A DNA stretch of 10,158 bases from Nitriliruptorales bacterium (GCA_007119305.1 SKPY01000529.1:1-10158), one strand, 5' to 3'. Positions 1-6,548 are shown, counted from the stretch's first letter. Notes: generated by a model not told the origin, from the letters alone. Numbers and translations are program-made.

Positions 1-1
1 G

Positions 2-1186
2 GTGCGCGCAGCCCGGGGCCTCGACGGCGGCGCGCTCCCGATCCAGGGTCCCCCGGGTTGCGGCAAGACATACACCGCGGCGCGGATCGTCCTGGCGCTG
101 ATCCGCGACGGCAAGCGCGTCGGGGTGACGGGCCCCAGCCACAAGGTGGTCGGCAATCTCCTGGACGAGGTGATGGCCTGCGCCGACGAGGCGGGCGTCA
201 CCCCTCGGATCGTGCAGAAGGCGCGTGATGATCAACGGTGCAGCGACGAGCGGGTCGACTGCGTCGGCACCAATGCTGCTGTTGCCCAGGCCCTGGCCGA
301 GGGCACCGCAGAGGTGATCGCCGGTACCACCTGGCTGTTCGTCCGCGACGAGATCGCTGGGCAGCTCGACTGCCTCGTCGTCGACGAGGCCGGGCAGCTG
401 TCGCTCGCCCACGTGCTGGCCGCCGCGCGTGCGGCCCGCAACCTCGTCCTGGTCGGTGACCCCCAGCAGCTCGCCCAGCCGGCGAAGGCTTCTCACCCGG
501 CGGGTGTGGACGCCTCGGCGCTCGAGCACGTCCTCGCCGGCGCAGCCACCATGCCCGAGGACATGGGCCTGTTCATGGAGCACACCCGCCGGCTGCATCC
601 GGATGTGTGCGCGTTCATCTCCGAGCTGGCGTACGAGGGACGGCTCGAGTCCGAGGACTTCTGCGCACAGCGGTCCGTCGACGACGGTCCGCTCGTCGGC
701 GGGACCGGCCTGCGGTGGGCGCCGATCGAGCACCACGGCAACCGCACCTCAGCCCCAGAGGAGGTGGACGCGGTCGCCGCTCACTATCGGGCGCTGCTCG
801 GACGGGGCGTCGCCGACCTCGACGGCCGCCGTGAGCTGACCACAGAGGACATCCTGGTCGTCGCCCCGTACAACGCCCAGGTGGCGCACCTCGCCTCGCA
901 GCTGCCCGGTGGAGCCCGGGTCGGCACGGTCGACAAGTTCCAGGGCCAGCAGGCTCCGGTGGTGATCATCTCGCTCGCCGCTTCAAGCGCCGAGCACATC
1001 CCGAGGGGGATGGAGTTCCTCTACAGCCGCAACCGGCTGAACGTGGCGGTCTCCCGCGCCCAGTCCCTGGCCATCCTGGTCGCCAGCCCGGCCCTGCTCA
1101 ACGCCCGCTGCCGCACCGTCGAGCAGCTCCGCCTCGCCAACGGCCTCTGCCGCTTCGTGGAGCACGCCGGTAGAGCGCCTTCGTGA
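2..1186 (+). CDS. TM0106-type RecB-like nuclease/SF1 helicase, C-terminal helicase part (5' truncated by window edge)
   Basis: An ATP-dependent superfamily 1 (Dna2/Upf1-like) DNA helicase module. The readable 394 residues contain, in order, Walker A GPPGCGKT (16-23), Walker B with VVDEAGQ (126-132), motif III GDPQQL (152-157), motif IV region EHTRRLHP (193-200), motif V TVDKFQGQQAPVVIIS (309-324) and motif VI RNRLNVAVSRAQ (343-354). This order and the DEAGQ box match the C-terminal half of the TM0106 family, whose members carry an N-terminal RecB-like PD-(D/E)xK nuclease domain several hundred residues long. The window opens only about 15 residues before Walker A, so the GTG at position 2 is almost certainly internal and the nuclease half, if present, lies to the left. 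The likely role is processing DNA ends or structured DNA, by family analogy. The helicase call is secure; the nuclease fusion is inferred. Confidence 0.9.
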   Translation: MRAARGLDGGALPIQGPPGCGKTYTAARIVLALIRDGKRVGVTGPSHKVVGNLLDEVMACADEAGVTPRIVQKARDDQRCSDERVDCVGTNAAVAQALAEGTAEVIAGTTWLFVRDEIAGQLDCLVVDEAGQLSLAHVLAAARAARNLVLVGDPQQLAQPAKASHPAGVDASALEHVLAGAATMPEDMGLFMEHTRRLHPDVCAFISELAYEGRLESEDFCAQRSVDDGPLVGGTGLRWAPIEHHGNRTSAPEEVDAVAAHYRALLGRGVADLDGRRELTTEDILVVAPYNAQVAHLASQLPGGARVGTVDKFQGQQAPVVIISLAASSAEHIPRGMEFLYSRNRLNVAVSRAQSLAILVASPALLNARCRTVEQLRLANGLCRFVEHAGRAPS

Positions 1187-1278
1187 CGGTCTCGCCATCG
1201 ACCTGTCGGCACGCGGCTAACGGACAAGGCGCGGGCTAGCATGCGCGACGACGTGCTGAGAGCGAGCTGACGGGACCG

Positions 1279-2271
1279 ATGCGGATATTGGTGACGGGTG
1301 GGACCGGGTTCGTGGGCAGTCACACCGTTGCGGCGCTGCAAGCTGCAGGCCATGAGGTGCGCCTGCTCGCGCGCTCCCCGGAGCGTGTGCCCGCCACGCT
1401 CGGTGCAGTCGGTGCCGACGCCGACGCGGTCGAGACGGTGCAGGGCGACGTGGTCGACGCGGCGTCGGTGCACGCCGCGCTCGACGGCATGGACGCGGTG
1501 CTGCACGGCGCGAGCGTGTTCACCTACGACGTCCGGCGCAGCGACGAGCTCCGCCGGGTCAACGAGCTCGGCACCCGCCACGTCCTCGAAGCCGCCGTCG
1601 AGCGCGGCCTTGACCCGGTCGTGCACGTGTCGAGCCTCGCGGCCCTGTACCGCAAGGACGCCAAGACCCAGCGCTTCTCCGCCCAAGCGCCCGTCGGCGA
1701 CTCGCCGTTCCTCTACACCGGGTCGAAGGCGACGCAGGAACGCCTGGCGCGACGGCTGCAGGACGGCGGCGCGCCGGTCGTCACGACCTACCCCGGGGTG
1801 GTGTTCGGCCCGCACGACCCCTACGAGGGGGAGACGACCCAGCTCGTGCGCAGCTTCGCGCGCAGGCAGGGCCGGATGAGCCCGGGCGGGAGCTTCGGCG
1901 CGGTCGACGTCCGCGACGTCGCCGCGCTCCACGCCCGCCTGTTCGAGCCGGGCCTCGGCCCGCGACGCTTCCTCATCGCCGAGCCTGTGGCGATCGCCGA
2001 GGTCAGCCGGACCGTCCTCGAGCTCGTCGGCCGCTCGACGCGGGTGGTGACGATGCCCGCGCGGGTCGGGCGGGCCGCCGGCCGCGTGTGCGACTGGCTG
2101 CAGCCGCGGATCAGTGCCCGCCTGCCGCTGTCCTACGAGCAGGCCTGGTTCGCCGCATGCGACGTGGGGGTGGACACCGCCGAGACCGAGGCCCTCGGGG
2201 TGATCTGCCGCCCGCTGCGCACCACGCTGGCGGACCAGGTCGCCTGGCAGCAGGCGGCCGGACGGCTCTGA
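1279..2271 (+). CDS. NAD(P)-dependent epimerase/dehydratase, extended SDR family
   Basis: A 330-residue extended short-chain dehydrogenase/reductase, the usual length for the class. The N-terminal Rossmann glycine motif TGGTGFVG is at 6-13. The beta-2 strand ends RLLARS (28-33), and the Arg there, with no Asp, suggests NADP(H) rather than NAD. The catalytic residues are visible: Ser118/119 in HVSSL and Y146-x3-K150 in YTGSK. PGVVFGP (172-178) and VDVRDVA (209-215) are standard later landmarks, as in dihydroflavonol-reductase-like and sugar-epimerase SDRs. The substrate cannot be read from sequence. ATG 1279 sits directly before the Rossmann strand; only a weak purine tract (GACGGGA) precedes it. 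A TAGCAT at 1237-1242 could be a -10 box. The gene stands alone, 92 bp after the helicase gene and convergent with the minus-strand gene beyond it. The family call is firm, the function open. Confidence 0.9.
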   Translation: MRILVTGGTGFVGSHTVAALQAAGHEVRLLARSPERVPATLGAVGADADAVETVQGDVVDAASVHAALDGMDAVLHGASVFTYDVRRSDELRRVNELGTRHVLEAAVERGLDPVVHVSSLAALYRKDAKTQRFSAQAPVGDSPFLYTGSKATQERLARRLQDGGAPVVTTYPGVVFGPHDPYEGETTQLVRSFARRQGRMSPGGSFGAVDVRDVAALHARLFEPGLGPRRFLIAEPVAIAEVSRTVLELVGRSTRVVTMPARVGRAAGRVCDWLQPRISARLPLSYEQAWFAACDVGVDTAETEALGVICRPLRTTLADQVAWQQAAGRL

Positions 2272-2430
2272 GCTACTCCGGAGCGCACGCCAGCCGGTGG
2301 GCAGCACGGCTTGGAGCAGGCGGCGACGAGATCAAGCGCTACCTCGCCCCATGGTGCCCACCGTCACAGCACAGGCTTGGAAGAAGCCCCTGTCAGGCTG
2401 CCGTCAGGAACCGTGGGACAGGTCAATGAG

Positions 2431-2754
2431 CTAGGCGGCACCCGGAGAATTGAGCCGAGCCCGGTTGATGACTGTCGTCTCATCGGTTGGCGCTCCCATG
2501 GTCCAGTACTGCCAGCCGTCGATCACCAGGTAGGTGTGGTGGTACCGCGGCTGCTCGCTGTCCCTGGGCCACGGTTTGACGTCCCCGCGGTGGCGGATCA
2601 GCTCCACGAACGCGGCGAAGAGCTCGTCGAGGTCGGGTCTCCATCCGCGCACGGTGTACTCGTGCGGCCACTGCGGCATCGTCTTGGCGAACTGCCAGCG
2701 CACGTCCGCGATGTAGTCGCGGGCGTCGTCGATCGTGAGCTGCGGACTGCCCAT
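2431..2754 (-). CDS. Conserved small protein of unknown function (107 aa)
   Basis: Encodes 107 residues with an acidic N-terminal helix (TIDDARDYIADVRWQF), a WPHEYTVRGW segment (29-38), a predicted helix (DELFAAFVELIRHRG), and a Trp/Tyr-rich C-terminal block with YHHTYLVIDGWQYWTMGAP and ETTVINRAR. I recognise this arrangement, especially the WPHEYTVR and DGW-YWTMG-P-xET-xINRA blocks, as recurring in bacterial uncharacterised proteins, but know no function or reliable domain name. There is no signal peptide or membrane segment, so it is probably cytosolic. ATG 2754 is the only sensible start; an AAGG lies very close (about 2-3 nt), an unusually tight Shine-Dalgarno spacing. It lies 75 bp downstream of the NERD-helicase on the same strand and could be co-transcribed and coupled to it in function. 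Real gene: high confidence. Role: unknown. Confidence 0.8.
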   Translation of the reverse strand: MGSPQLTIDDARDYIADVRWQFAKTMPQWPHEYTVRGWRPDLDELFAAFVELIRHRGDVKPWPRDSEQPRYHHTYLVIDGWQYWTMGAPTDETTVINRARLNSPGAA

Positions 2755-2829
2755 GTCCTTGCAGCGTAGTGGAAGCCCCCGCCTGGCCGGTTGCGTCGCA
2801 CCACATGCTCTCCAGAGTGGCGCCGAGGG

Positions 2830-4539
2830 TCAGCGGCGCCCACCAGGCGCTGCCGAACTCGATGACCCCCGCAGTGCGGCGGCGAGGTCGGCAAAGCCGT
2901 AGGCGGCGGCGACGTCGGGGTCACCGACGACGACGAGGTGGGAGCGCGCCCGGGTGGCTGCGGCGTAGATCGCCCGGCGCACGGAGCCCGCCTGGTGCGC
3001 CTTTGCCGGGTCCATCTCGAGGCCGAGCACGACGACGGGGCGTTCCATGCCTTTGAACGAGGCGCTGTTGGTGCGCACGAGCGTGCCGGCTGTGGCGTCG
3101 GCGGCGAGCTCGTCGTTGCGGCCCCGGTAGGGGTTGTGGAACAGCAACAGCACCGCGACGTCGGACTCGGGGATCCGCTCGTCGCGGACGAGGCGGCGCG
3201 CGACCACCTCGGCGCGCTCCACCACCTCCTCGGCGGGCGCGGCGACGTAGCCCACCGGCGGGCCGTCACCGGCGACGCAGTCGAGCTCGACGTCGCCGAA
3301 CTGCGCGGCGAACGCGGCGATCTGGCGCGAGTTGCGGAAGTTCTCGCGCAGCTCGTGGGTGACCTCGAGGAAGTCGGGCAGGTCGGCGCGGGCGCGAAAC
3401 AGGTCCTGCTGGCTGTCGGCGAAGGCGTACCAGCGCCCCCCAGGCTTGACGAGCGAGCCGACGGCGAGCACCCACGGCTCGGACAGGTCCTGGGCCTCGT
3501 CGAGCACGACCACGTCGAACTCGCCGCCGGTCAGCGTCGGGGTGAGCACGTCGGGCAGCAGCCGTTGGTACAGCTCGTCGTCGTCGACGTCGGGGGGCGT
3601 GTCGAGCCCGTGGCGGGCCAGCCCGACGAGGTGGCCGGCCACGAGGCGACCCGTCGGCGCGTCGGTGACCGCGCCGACCAGCGGACTGTCCAGCCGGGCC
3701 AGCTCGACCCGCAGCGCCTCGCGCAACCACCCCGAGAACAACAGGTTCCAGCCGGCGAGCAGCACCCGCTCCCCCTGCGCGGCGAAGCGCGCGGCTGCCT
3801 GCACCGCCAGCGCGGTCTTGCCGGTGCCCGCCGCCCCCCGCACGAGCACGTAGGGGTGGGCGGCGAAGCGGTGCAGCACGTTGCGGTGCGACTCGGTCAG
3901 CACGTGCACCTGCTCCTCGACGCGCTCGACCGCGGTCGCCAACGCAGGCCGGCTCGTGCGGGTGCGGCCCCGCAGCGTGGCGACAATGTGCTCGGCGAGG
4001 TCCTCGCCGGGCGGCTGCTCGCCCAGCGACAGGCCCCCGCAGGTGCGCCGGTAGGCGAGCGGCAGCTGGTCGACGCACGCGCCGTCCCACAGCCGAGCGG
4101 CGTCGAGCACCGGCGCGCCGGGCGCGTCGACCCGACAGTCGGGCACCGCCACCGCCCAGCGCAGCGCGAGCGCATTCACCTCGACCCCGGCGTGGGCGAG
4201 CGCGTCGCGCAGGATGCTGCGCGCCCGCTTGACCTGGGCCACCGGGTCGCGGTCGAGCACCCGCGCGCCGCCCTCCCGTCGCCGCCACACGGCCTGCGTG
4301 CCGTCGTACCAGACCGTGCCGCCCTTGACCTCGACCACCGTCACGCCGACCTCGGGATCGACGAGCACGAGGTCGGCCTCGGCCTCCTCGACCCGCCCGC
4401 CGGAGCCGACGGTCATCGCGACCTGCGGCAGCACCCGCACCCGCTCGGGCAGCTGCGCGACGGCCCAGCGCCACAGCGACTGCTCCGCCGGGGCGGTGTC
4501 GGGCGCCCAGCGCGGCTCTTGCGGTCGAGAATGTCCCAT
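2830..4539 (-). CDS. NERD nuclease domain - SF1 (UvrD-like) DNA helicase fusion
   Basis: A 569-residue two-domain protein. Residues ~15-125 form a NERD (nuclease-related) domain with the restriction-endonuclease-like pattern: E19 in AEQSLW, D56 in EADLVLVDP and the E70-V-K72 pair in VVEVKGG. The apparent catalytic residues are intact. Residues ~215-555 are an SF1 helicase: Walker A GAAGTGKT (235-242), Walker B VVVLDEAQD (343-351), DSQQDLF (375-381), LRENFRNS (397-404), motif V SFKGMERPVVVL (494-505) and motif VI AIYAAATRARSHLVVVGD (523-540). It is predicted to couple ATP-driven DNA translocation to cleavage. NERD-helicases are genomically scattered and some nuclease-helicase fusions act in phage defence, but a repair role is equally possible. 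The reading frame is open 14 codons further upstream; ATG 4539 is preferred because an AGGGGG tract lies about 8 nt before it. Two hairpin-forming repeats lie just upstream. Confidence 0.9.
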   Translation of the reverse strand: MGHSRPQEPRWAPDTAPAEQSLWRWAVAQLPERVRVLPQVAMTVGSGGRVEEAEADLVLVDPEVGVTVVEVKGGTVWYDGTQAVWRRREGGARVLDRDPVAQVKRARSILRDALAHAGVEVNALALRWAVAVPDCRVDAPGAPVLDAARLWDGACVDQLPLAYRRTCGGLSLGEQPPGEDLAEHIVATLRGRTRTSRPALATAVERVEEQVHVLTESHRNVLHRFAAHPYVLVRGAAGTGKTALAVQAAARFAAQGERVLLAGWNLLFSGWLREALRVELARLDSPLVGAVTDAPTGRLVAGHLVGLARHGLDTPPDVDDDELYQRLLPDVLTPTLTGGEFDVVVLDEAQDLSEPWVLAVGSLVKPGGRWYAFADSQQDLFRARADLPDFLEVTHELRENFRNSRQIAAFAAQFGDVELDCVAGDGPPVGYVAAPAEEVVERAEVVARRLVRDERIPESDVAVLLLFHNPYRGRNDELAADATAGTLVRTNSASFKGMERPVVVLGLEMDPAKAHQAGSVRRAIYAAATRARSHLVVVGDPDVAAAYGFADLAAALRGSSSSAAPGGRR

Positions 4540-4581
4540 CGTGAATCCCCCTCGTTGCATCATGCCAGAGCGTCCATGCAC

Positions 4582-4600
4582 CGGTGAGGCGTCCTCACCG
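4582..4600. repeat. Perfect 8-bp inverted repeat with 3-nt centre, upstream of the NERD-helicase
   Basis: CGGTGAGG-CGT-CCTCACCG, a 19-bp dyad 43 bp before the preferred start of the NERD-helicase (4539). As DNA it has the size and symmetry of an operator for a dimeric repressor; as RNA it would be a stable hairpin in that gene's leader. The sequence cannot decide between them. Confidence 0.5.
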
Positions 4601-4608
4601 CACTCCAG

Positions 4609-4629
4609 CGCCGCGGGTACGCCGCGGTG
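4609..4629 (+). repeat. GC-rich inverted repeat with CCGCGG arms
   Basis: Two CCGCGG hexamers (4611-4616 and 4622-4627) separated by GTACG form a stem that extends to 8 bp with one G-U pair if read as plus-strand RNA. It lies between the 4582-4600 dyad and the riboswitch. It could be an expression-control hairpin or simply GC-rich spacer. Confidence 0.3.
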
Positions 4630-4669
4630 GCGACGCCGACGTCACACCCCGGTCGCACGGCCGGAGTGC

Positions 4670-4756
4670 CATCACGAGCGAGGTGGGGGATCTGGCTTGC
4701 CGACCGTCGCGGCAACCCCCTGGCTCGCCGCCAAGGTGCCCCAGCCAGGAGCGATG
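4670..4756 (+). promoter_or_regulatory. SAM-I/SAM-IV clan riboswitch (variant lacking P4)
   Basis: The plus strand folds into the S-adenosylmethionine riboswitch architecture. P1: CATCAC (4670-4675) with GCGATG (4751-4756), one A-C mismatch. J1/2 contains GAG, after the clan's TCACGAGCG-type opening. P2: GCGA-GGT (4678-4684) with ACC-G-TCGC (4703-4710), continuing past a G-G mismatch to GG/CC. P3 carries the clan signature GGC-A-ACC (4711-4717) with GGT-GCC (4735-4740), a bulged A, and an inner stem TGGC/GCCA. The P2 loop CTGGCT (4692-4697) is exactly complementary to AGCCAG (4743-4748), the diagnostic pseudoknot. There is no P4 and no clear kink-turn, so it fits SAM-IV or the SAM-I/IV variant better than classical SAM-I. 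An AGGAG and an ATG (4754) fall at and inside the 3' P1 strand, consistent with translational control. No methionine or SAM gene follows. Fold found by hand. Confidence 0.7.
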
Positions 4757-4762
4757 TGCCGC

Positions 4763-4788
4763 GCGTCGGCAACCACGGCGACGCCGTG
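4763..4788 (+). repeat. Alternative hairpins just 3' of the riboswitch (candidate expression platform)
   Basis: Two overlapping stems cannot form together: GCGTCG (4763-4768) with CGACGC (4779-4784), and CACGGC (4774-4779) with GCCGTG (4783-4788) around a GAC triloop. Competing hairpins within 35 nt of the aptamer are what an expression platform would look like. There is no U-run, so this is not a standard intrinsic terminator. Confidence 0.35.
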
Positions 4789-4881
4789 CGGAAGCGACCC
4801 TGCGGCCACCTGATCCCAGGCGTTCCGCATGGCCGACGCCGGACGCGTCACCCCCGTCTCCGCGGCGCCACCGCGTCGAGG

Positions 4882-4897
4882 CGTTTCCGCGGAAACG
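4882..4897. repeat. 16-bp perfect palindrome, copy 1
   Basis: CGTTTCCGCGGAAACG equals its own reverse complement and lies in non-coding DNA between the riboswitch and the 48-aa membrane peptide gene. The same 16 bases recur at 8620-8635. The outer bases GTTTC...GAAAC match the arms of the chromosome-partitioning site parS (GTTTCACGTGAAAC), and the central four bases differ. Probably a binding site for a dimeric DNA-binding protein. Confidence 0.65.
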
Positions 4898-5036
4898 TCC
4901 TCGCACGCCCGGCACCCTGCCTGCACCGACTGCGGTGACCGCTGATGAGTGTCCCGTCCGAGGCGCCGGACACCCGCACGCGGCTGCCGGTGTGCGGCGC
5001 TCGTTTGGCGTTGTCGGGCCGTGCACCCCCGCGCGG

Positions 5037-5062
5037 GCCGGTTCATGCGGTCGCGAACCGGC
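5037..5062. repeat. 8-bp perfect inverted repeat/hairpin upstream of small membrane gene
   Basis: GCCGGTTC (5037-5044) and GAACCGGC (5055-5062) are exact reverse complements around a 10-nt loop, 52 nt before the ATG at 5115. It could be an operator or a leader hairpin. There is no trailing T-run, so a canonical terminator is unlikely. Confidence 0.45.
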
Positions 5063-5114
5063 GGCGGTCTGCGCTGAGCCGCAGCAGGTCACAGCCGCGT
5101 GCGAGCGTGTGGCC

Positions 5115-5261
5115 ATGGGATGCCTGTGGGGCGTGCTCGCGGGGTTCGCGTTCGTGCTGTCGGTGCTGCTGCTTGTGGCGTTCGTGGTCGTCGAGCCGGT
5201 GGTCACGCTGCTGGTGATCGCCGGCGTCGCCCTGCTCGTGCGCCGCCTTGTGCGGTCATGA
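5115..5261 (+). CDS. Small two-helix membrane peptide (48 aa)
   Basis: A 48-residue hydrophobic protein too short for most gene callers. Residues ~4-26 are one strongly hydrophobic helix (LWGVLAGFAFVLSVLLLVAF), E27-P28 make a turn, ~29-42 a second hydrophobic stretch (VVTLLVIAGVALLV), and the tail RRLVRS is positively charged and likely cytoplasmic. The hydrophobicity ends exactly at the stop codon, and third positions are G/C-rich, which argues for real coding. The frame is open far upstream but the residues there are Arg/Pro/Ala-rich and look non-coding, so ATG 5115 (or GTG 5109) is chosen; the ribosome site is weak (GAG about 9 nt upstream). The preceding plus-strand leader holds a SAM-type riboswitch, a palindrome and a hairpin, so this may be the first substantial gene under that control. 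Function unknown. Confidence 0.55.
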   Translation: MGCLWGVLAGFAFVLSVLLLVAFVVVEPVVTLLVIAGVALLVRRLVRS

Positions 5262-5435
5262 TCGGCAGCGGCCCGCCGAGCGGCCCAGCAGGGCATCAGG
5301 CGGTCACAGGGGCAGGCGAAGATGCGGACACCGCGGCCGCGCATGGAGTCCTCCTGCCCGACAGCGTCGTCAGCGTGACACCGTGGGCACGAGCGCCGGG
5401 GTGCAATCCGTCGGCGTGCCGTCCAGTCGGCGGGC

Positions 5436-6341
5436 CTAGCGGTGCTGGCTCGCCGGCGGGTCCTCGCAGCGCTGCCGCCACAGGGCGGGGATGCCCGCCG
5501 CGCCCGTCCGCGCGGCGATGATCCCGCCCACGATCGCGCAGGTCGTGTCACGATCACCGCCCGCGGTCGCGGTCAGCCACAAGGCCTCCTCGTAGTCGTC
5601 GAGTTGGTGCGCCGCCATCCACACCGTGAACGGCACGGTGTCCTGACACGACACCTCAACGCCGTTGCCCACCGCGGCGACGACGTCGGCGACCGGTGTG
5701 TCCGCTGGCAGCGAGGCGACGTGCTCGAGCCCGCGCCGCACCGCGCTGTCGTCAACCCGGTCGACCACCTCACCAAGCAGGGCACTGGCCTGCGCCGGCC
5801 CGGCCTCCTCCAACGCGGTTGCCACACCCGCGGCAACCGCGACCGCGACCGCCCCCGCGACCGCCTCGGGATGCGCATGCGTGACCACCGCCTGGCGGGC
5901 GGCCTCCTCGGCGGCGCGGTCGAGGTCGCCGGCGAAGACGACCCCCAGCGGCGCGACCCGCATGGCCGTGCCGTTCCCCCACGACCCCTGACCCCCGAAC
6001 TGCTCTGCGGTCACCACCCGCCAGTCCTCACCCGCCGCGATCCGCGGGAACACCTCGAACATGCCGGGGCCATACCCGCGGCGCGGATCAGCCCCGAAGA
6101 CTGCGGCGAACTGCTCGGCGAGCGTGTCCTGCTCGACGCCGCCGTGCGCCTCGACGTGGTCGAGCAGGGCGGCCGCCAGCGCCGTGTCGTCCGTCCACGG
6201 CCACGGCGGATCGGGTGGAACCCGCTGCGCGATCGCGTAGCCCGAATGCTCGGGCGGGTCGAAGAACCGCTCCCCGAACGCGTCGCCGACCGCAAGCCCC
6301 AGCAAAGACTCCCGCGCACGATCTCTGCCCTCATCCGGCAT
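5436..6341 (-). CDS. ADP-ribosylglycohydrolase (DraG/ARH family)
   Basis: A 301-residue ADP-ribosyl hydrolase, which removes ADP-ribose from modified proteins, nucleic acids or small molecules using a binuclear magnesium centre. Family landmarks in order: SLLGLAVGDAFG (12-23); WTDDT (49-53) with the first metal-binding Asp pair D51-D52 and T53; GSWGNGTAMRVAPLGV (119-134); the THAHPEA helix start (154-160); QDTVPFTVW (233-241); and the second metal motif GGDRDTTCAIVGGI (261-274) with D263, D265 and T266. All metal ligands expected for an active enzyme are present and the length is normal. ATG 6341 is chosen over an upstream in-frame ATG at 6371 because AAGGG lies about 9 nt before it. No ADP-ribosyltransferase or macrodomain partner is visible. 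The 48-aa basic protein gene lies 60 bp upstream on the same strand. The target is unknown. Confidence 0.93.
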   Translation of the reverse strand: MPDEGRDRARESLLGLAVGDAFGERFFDPPEHSGYAIAQRVPPDPPWPWTDDTALAAALLDHVEAHGGVEQDTLAEQFAAVFGADPRRGYGPGMFEVFPRIAAGEDWRVVTAEQFGGQGSWGNGTAMRVAPLGVVFAGDLDRAAEEAARQAVVTHAHPEAVAGAVAVAVAAGVATALEEAGPAQASALLGEVVDRVDDSAVRRGLEHVASLPADTPVADVVAAVGNGVEVSCQDTVPFTVWMAAHQLDDYEEALWLTATAGGDRDTTCAIVGGIIAARTGAAGIPALWRQRCEDPPASQHR

Positions 6342-6401
6342 GACACACCACCCTTCGTCGCTCAATCGCATACCAGTAACGCCTCTGGCCCGGTGCTCGG
6401 G

Positions 6402-6548
6402 CTAGCGGATGAGCTTGCGCAGCATCCGTCCGGTGCCGCGGCCGGAGACCCGTCGGGCGGCGCGCTTGTGGACGGTGCCGCGTTTGACGGCGTTGGCGTC
6501 CCCGAGTCCGCGGGCGAGCTTGTACAGCAGCGAGCGGAACTGGTTCAA
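6402..6548 (-). CDS. Small basic conserved protein (48 aa), non-ATG start
   Basis: Encodes a very basic peptide with NQFRSLLYKLARGLGDANAV at the N-terminus, KRGTVHKRAARRVSGR in the middle, and GRMLRKLIR at the end. I recognise this pattern (short amphipathic FRSLLY-ARxLGD helix, then a K/R-rich linker and a GR-LLRKLxR tail) as a recurring small bacterial protein, but no function is known. Third positions are almost all G/C. There is no ATG at the start. A GAGGGG tract lies 7 nt before TTG 6548 but only 1 nt before GTG 6554, so TTG is preferred; the GTG would give 50 residues. It precedes the ADP-ribosylglycohydrolase by 60 bp on the same strand and may share its transcript. The charge suggests nucleic-acid or membrane-surface contact, which is only inference. 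Confidence 0.7.
   Translation of the reverse strand: MNQFRSLLYKLARGLGDANAVKRGTVHKRAARRVSGRGTGRMLRKLIR

Noticed and set aside
1021..2307. Long minus-strand open frame (428 codons) opposite the SDR gene
   Set aside because: Antisense shadow: Arg/Ala/His-rich translation without motifs, while the plus-strand frame has a complete SDR signature.
2389..2422. CCTGTC/GACAGG inverted repeat as terminator between convergent genes
   Set aside because: Only 6 bp with a 22-nt loop and no T-run; too weak to call.
2938..4587. 549-codon plus-strand frame opposite the NERD-helicase
   Set aside because: High-GC antisense shadow of a protein with intact nuclease and helicase motifs; the translation is low-complexity Arg/Gly/Val.
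4672..4830. Minus-strand 52-codon ORF (from ATG 4830) with a fairly protein-like sequence
   Set aside because: Its third-position GC is clearly lower than in the confirmed genes here, it has no ribosome site, and the same DNA is better explained by the plus-strand riboswitch fold.
4754..5114. Remnant of a methionine-biosynthesis gene after the riboswitch
   Set aside because: I looked for any frame with a recognisable MetE/MetX/SahH block and found none, so there is no support for a pseudogene call.
4595..5344. Minus-strand ORF with a very good ribosome site (GGAGG 5 nt before ATG 5344)
   Set aside because: The translation is Thr/Ser/Arg/Pro-rich low complexity and runs antisense to the 48-aa membrane peptide and the riboswitch; the ribosome-site match looks accidental.
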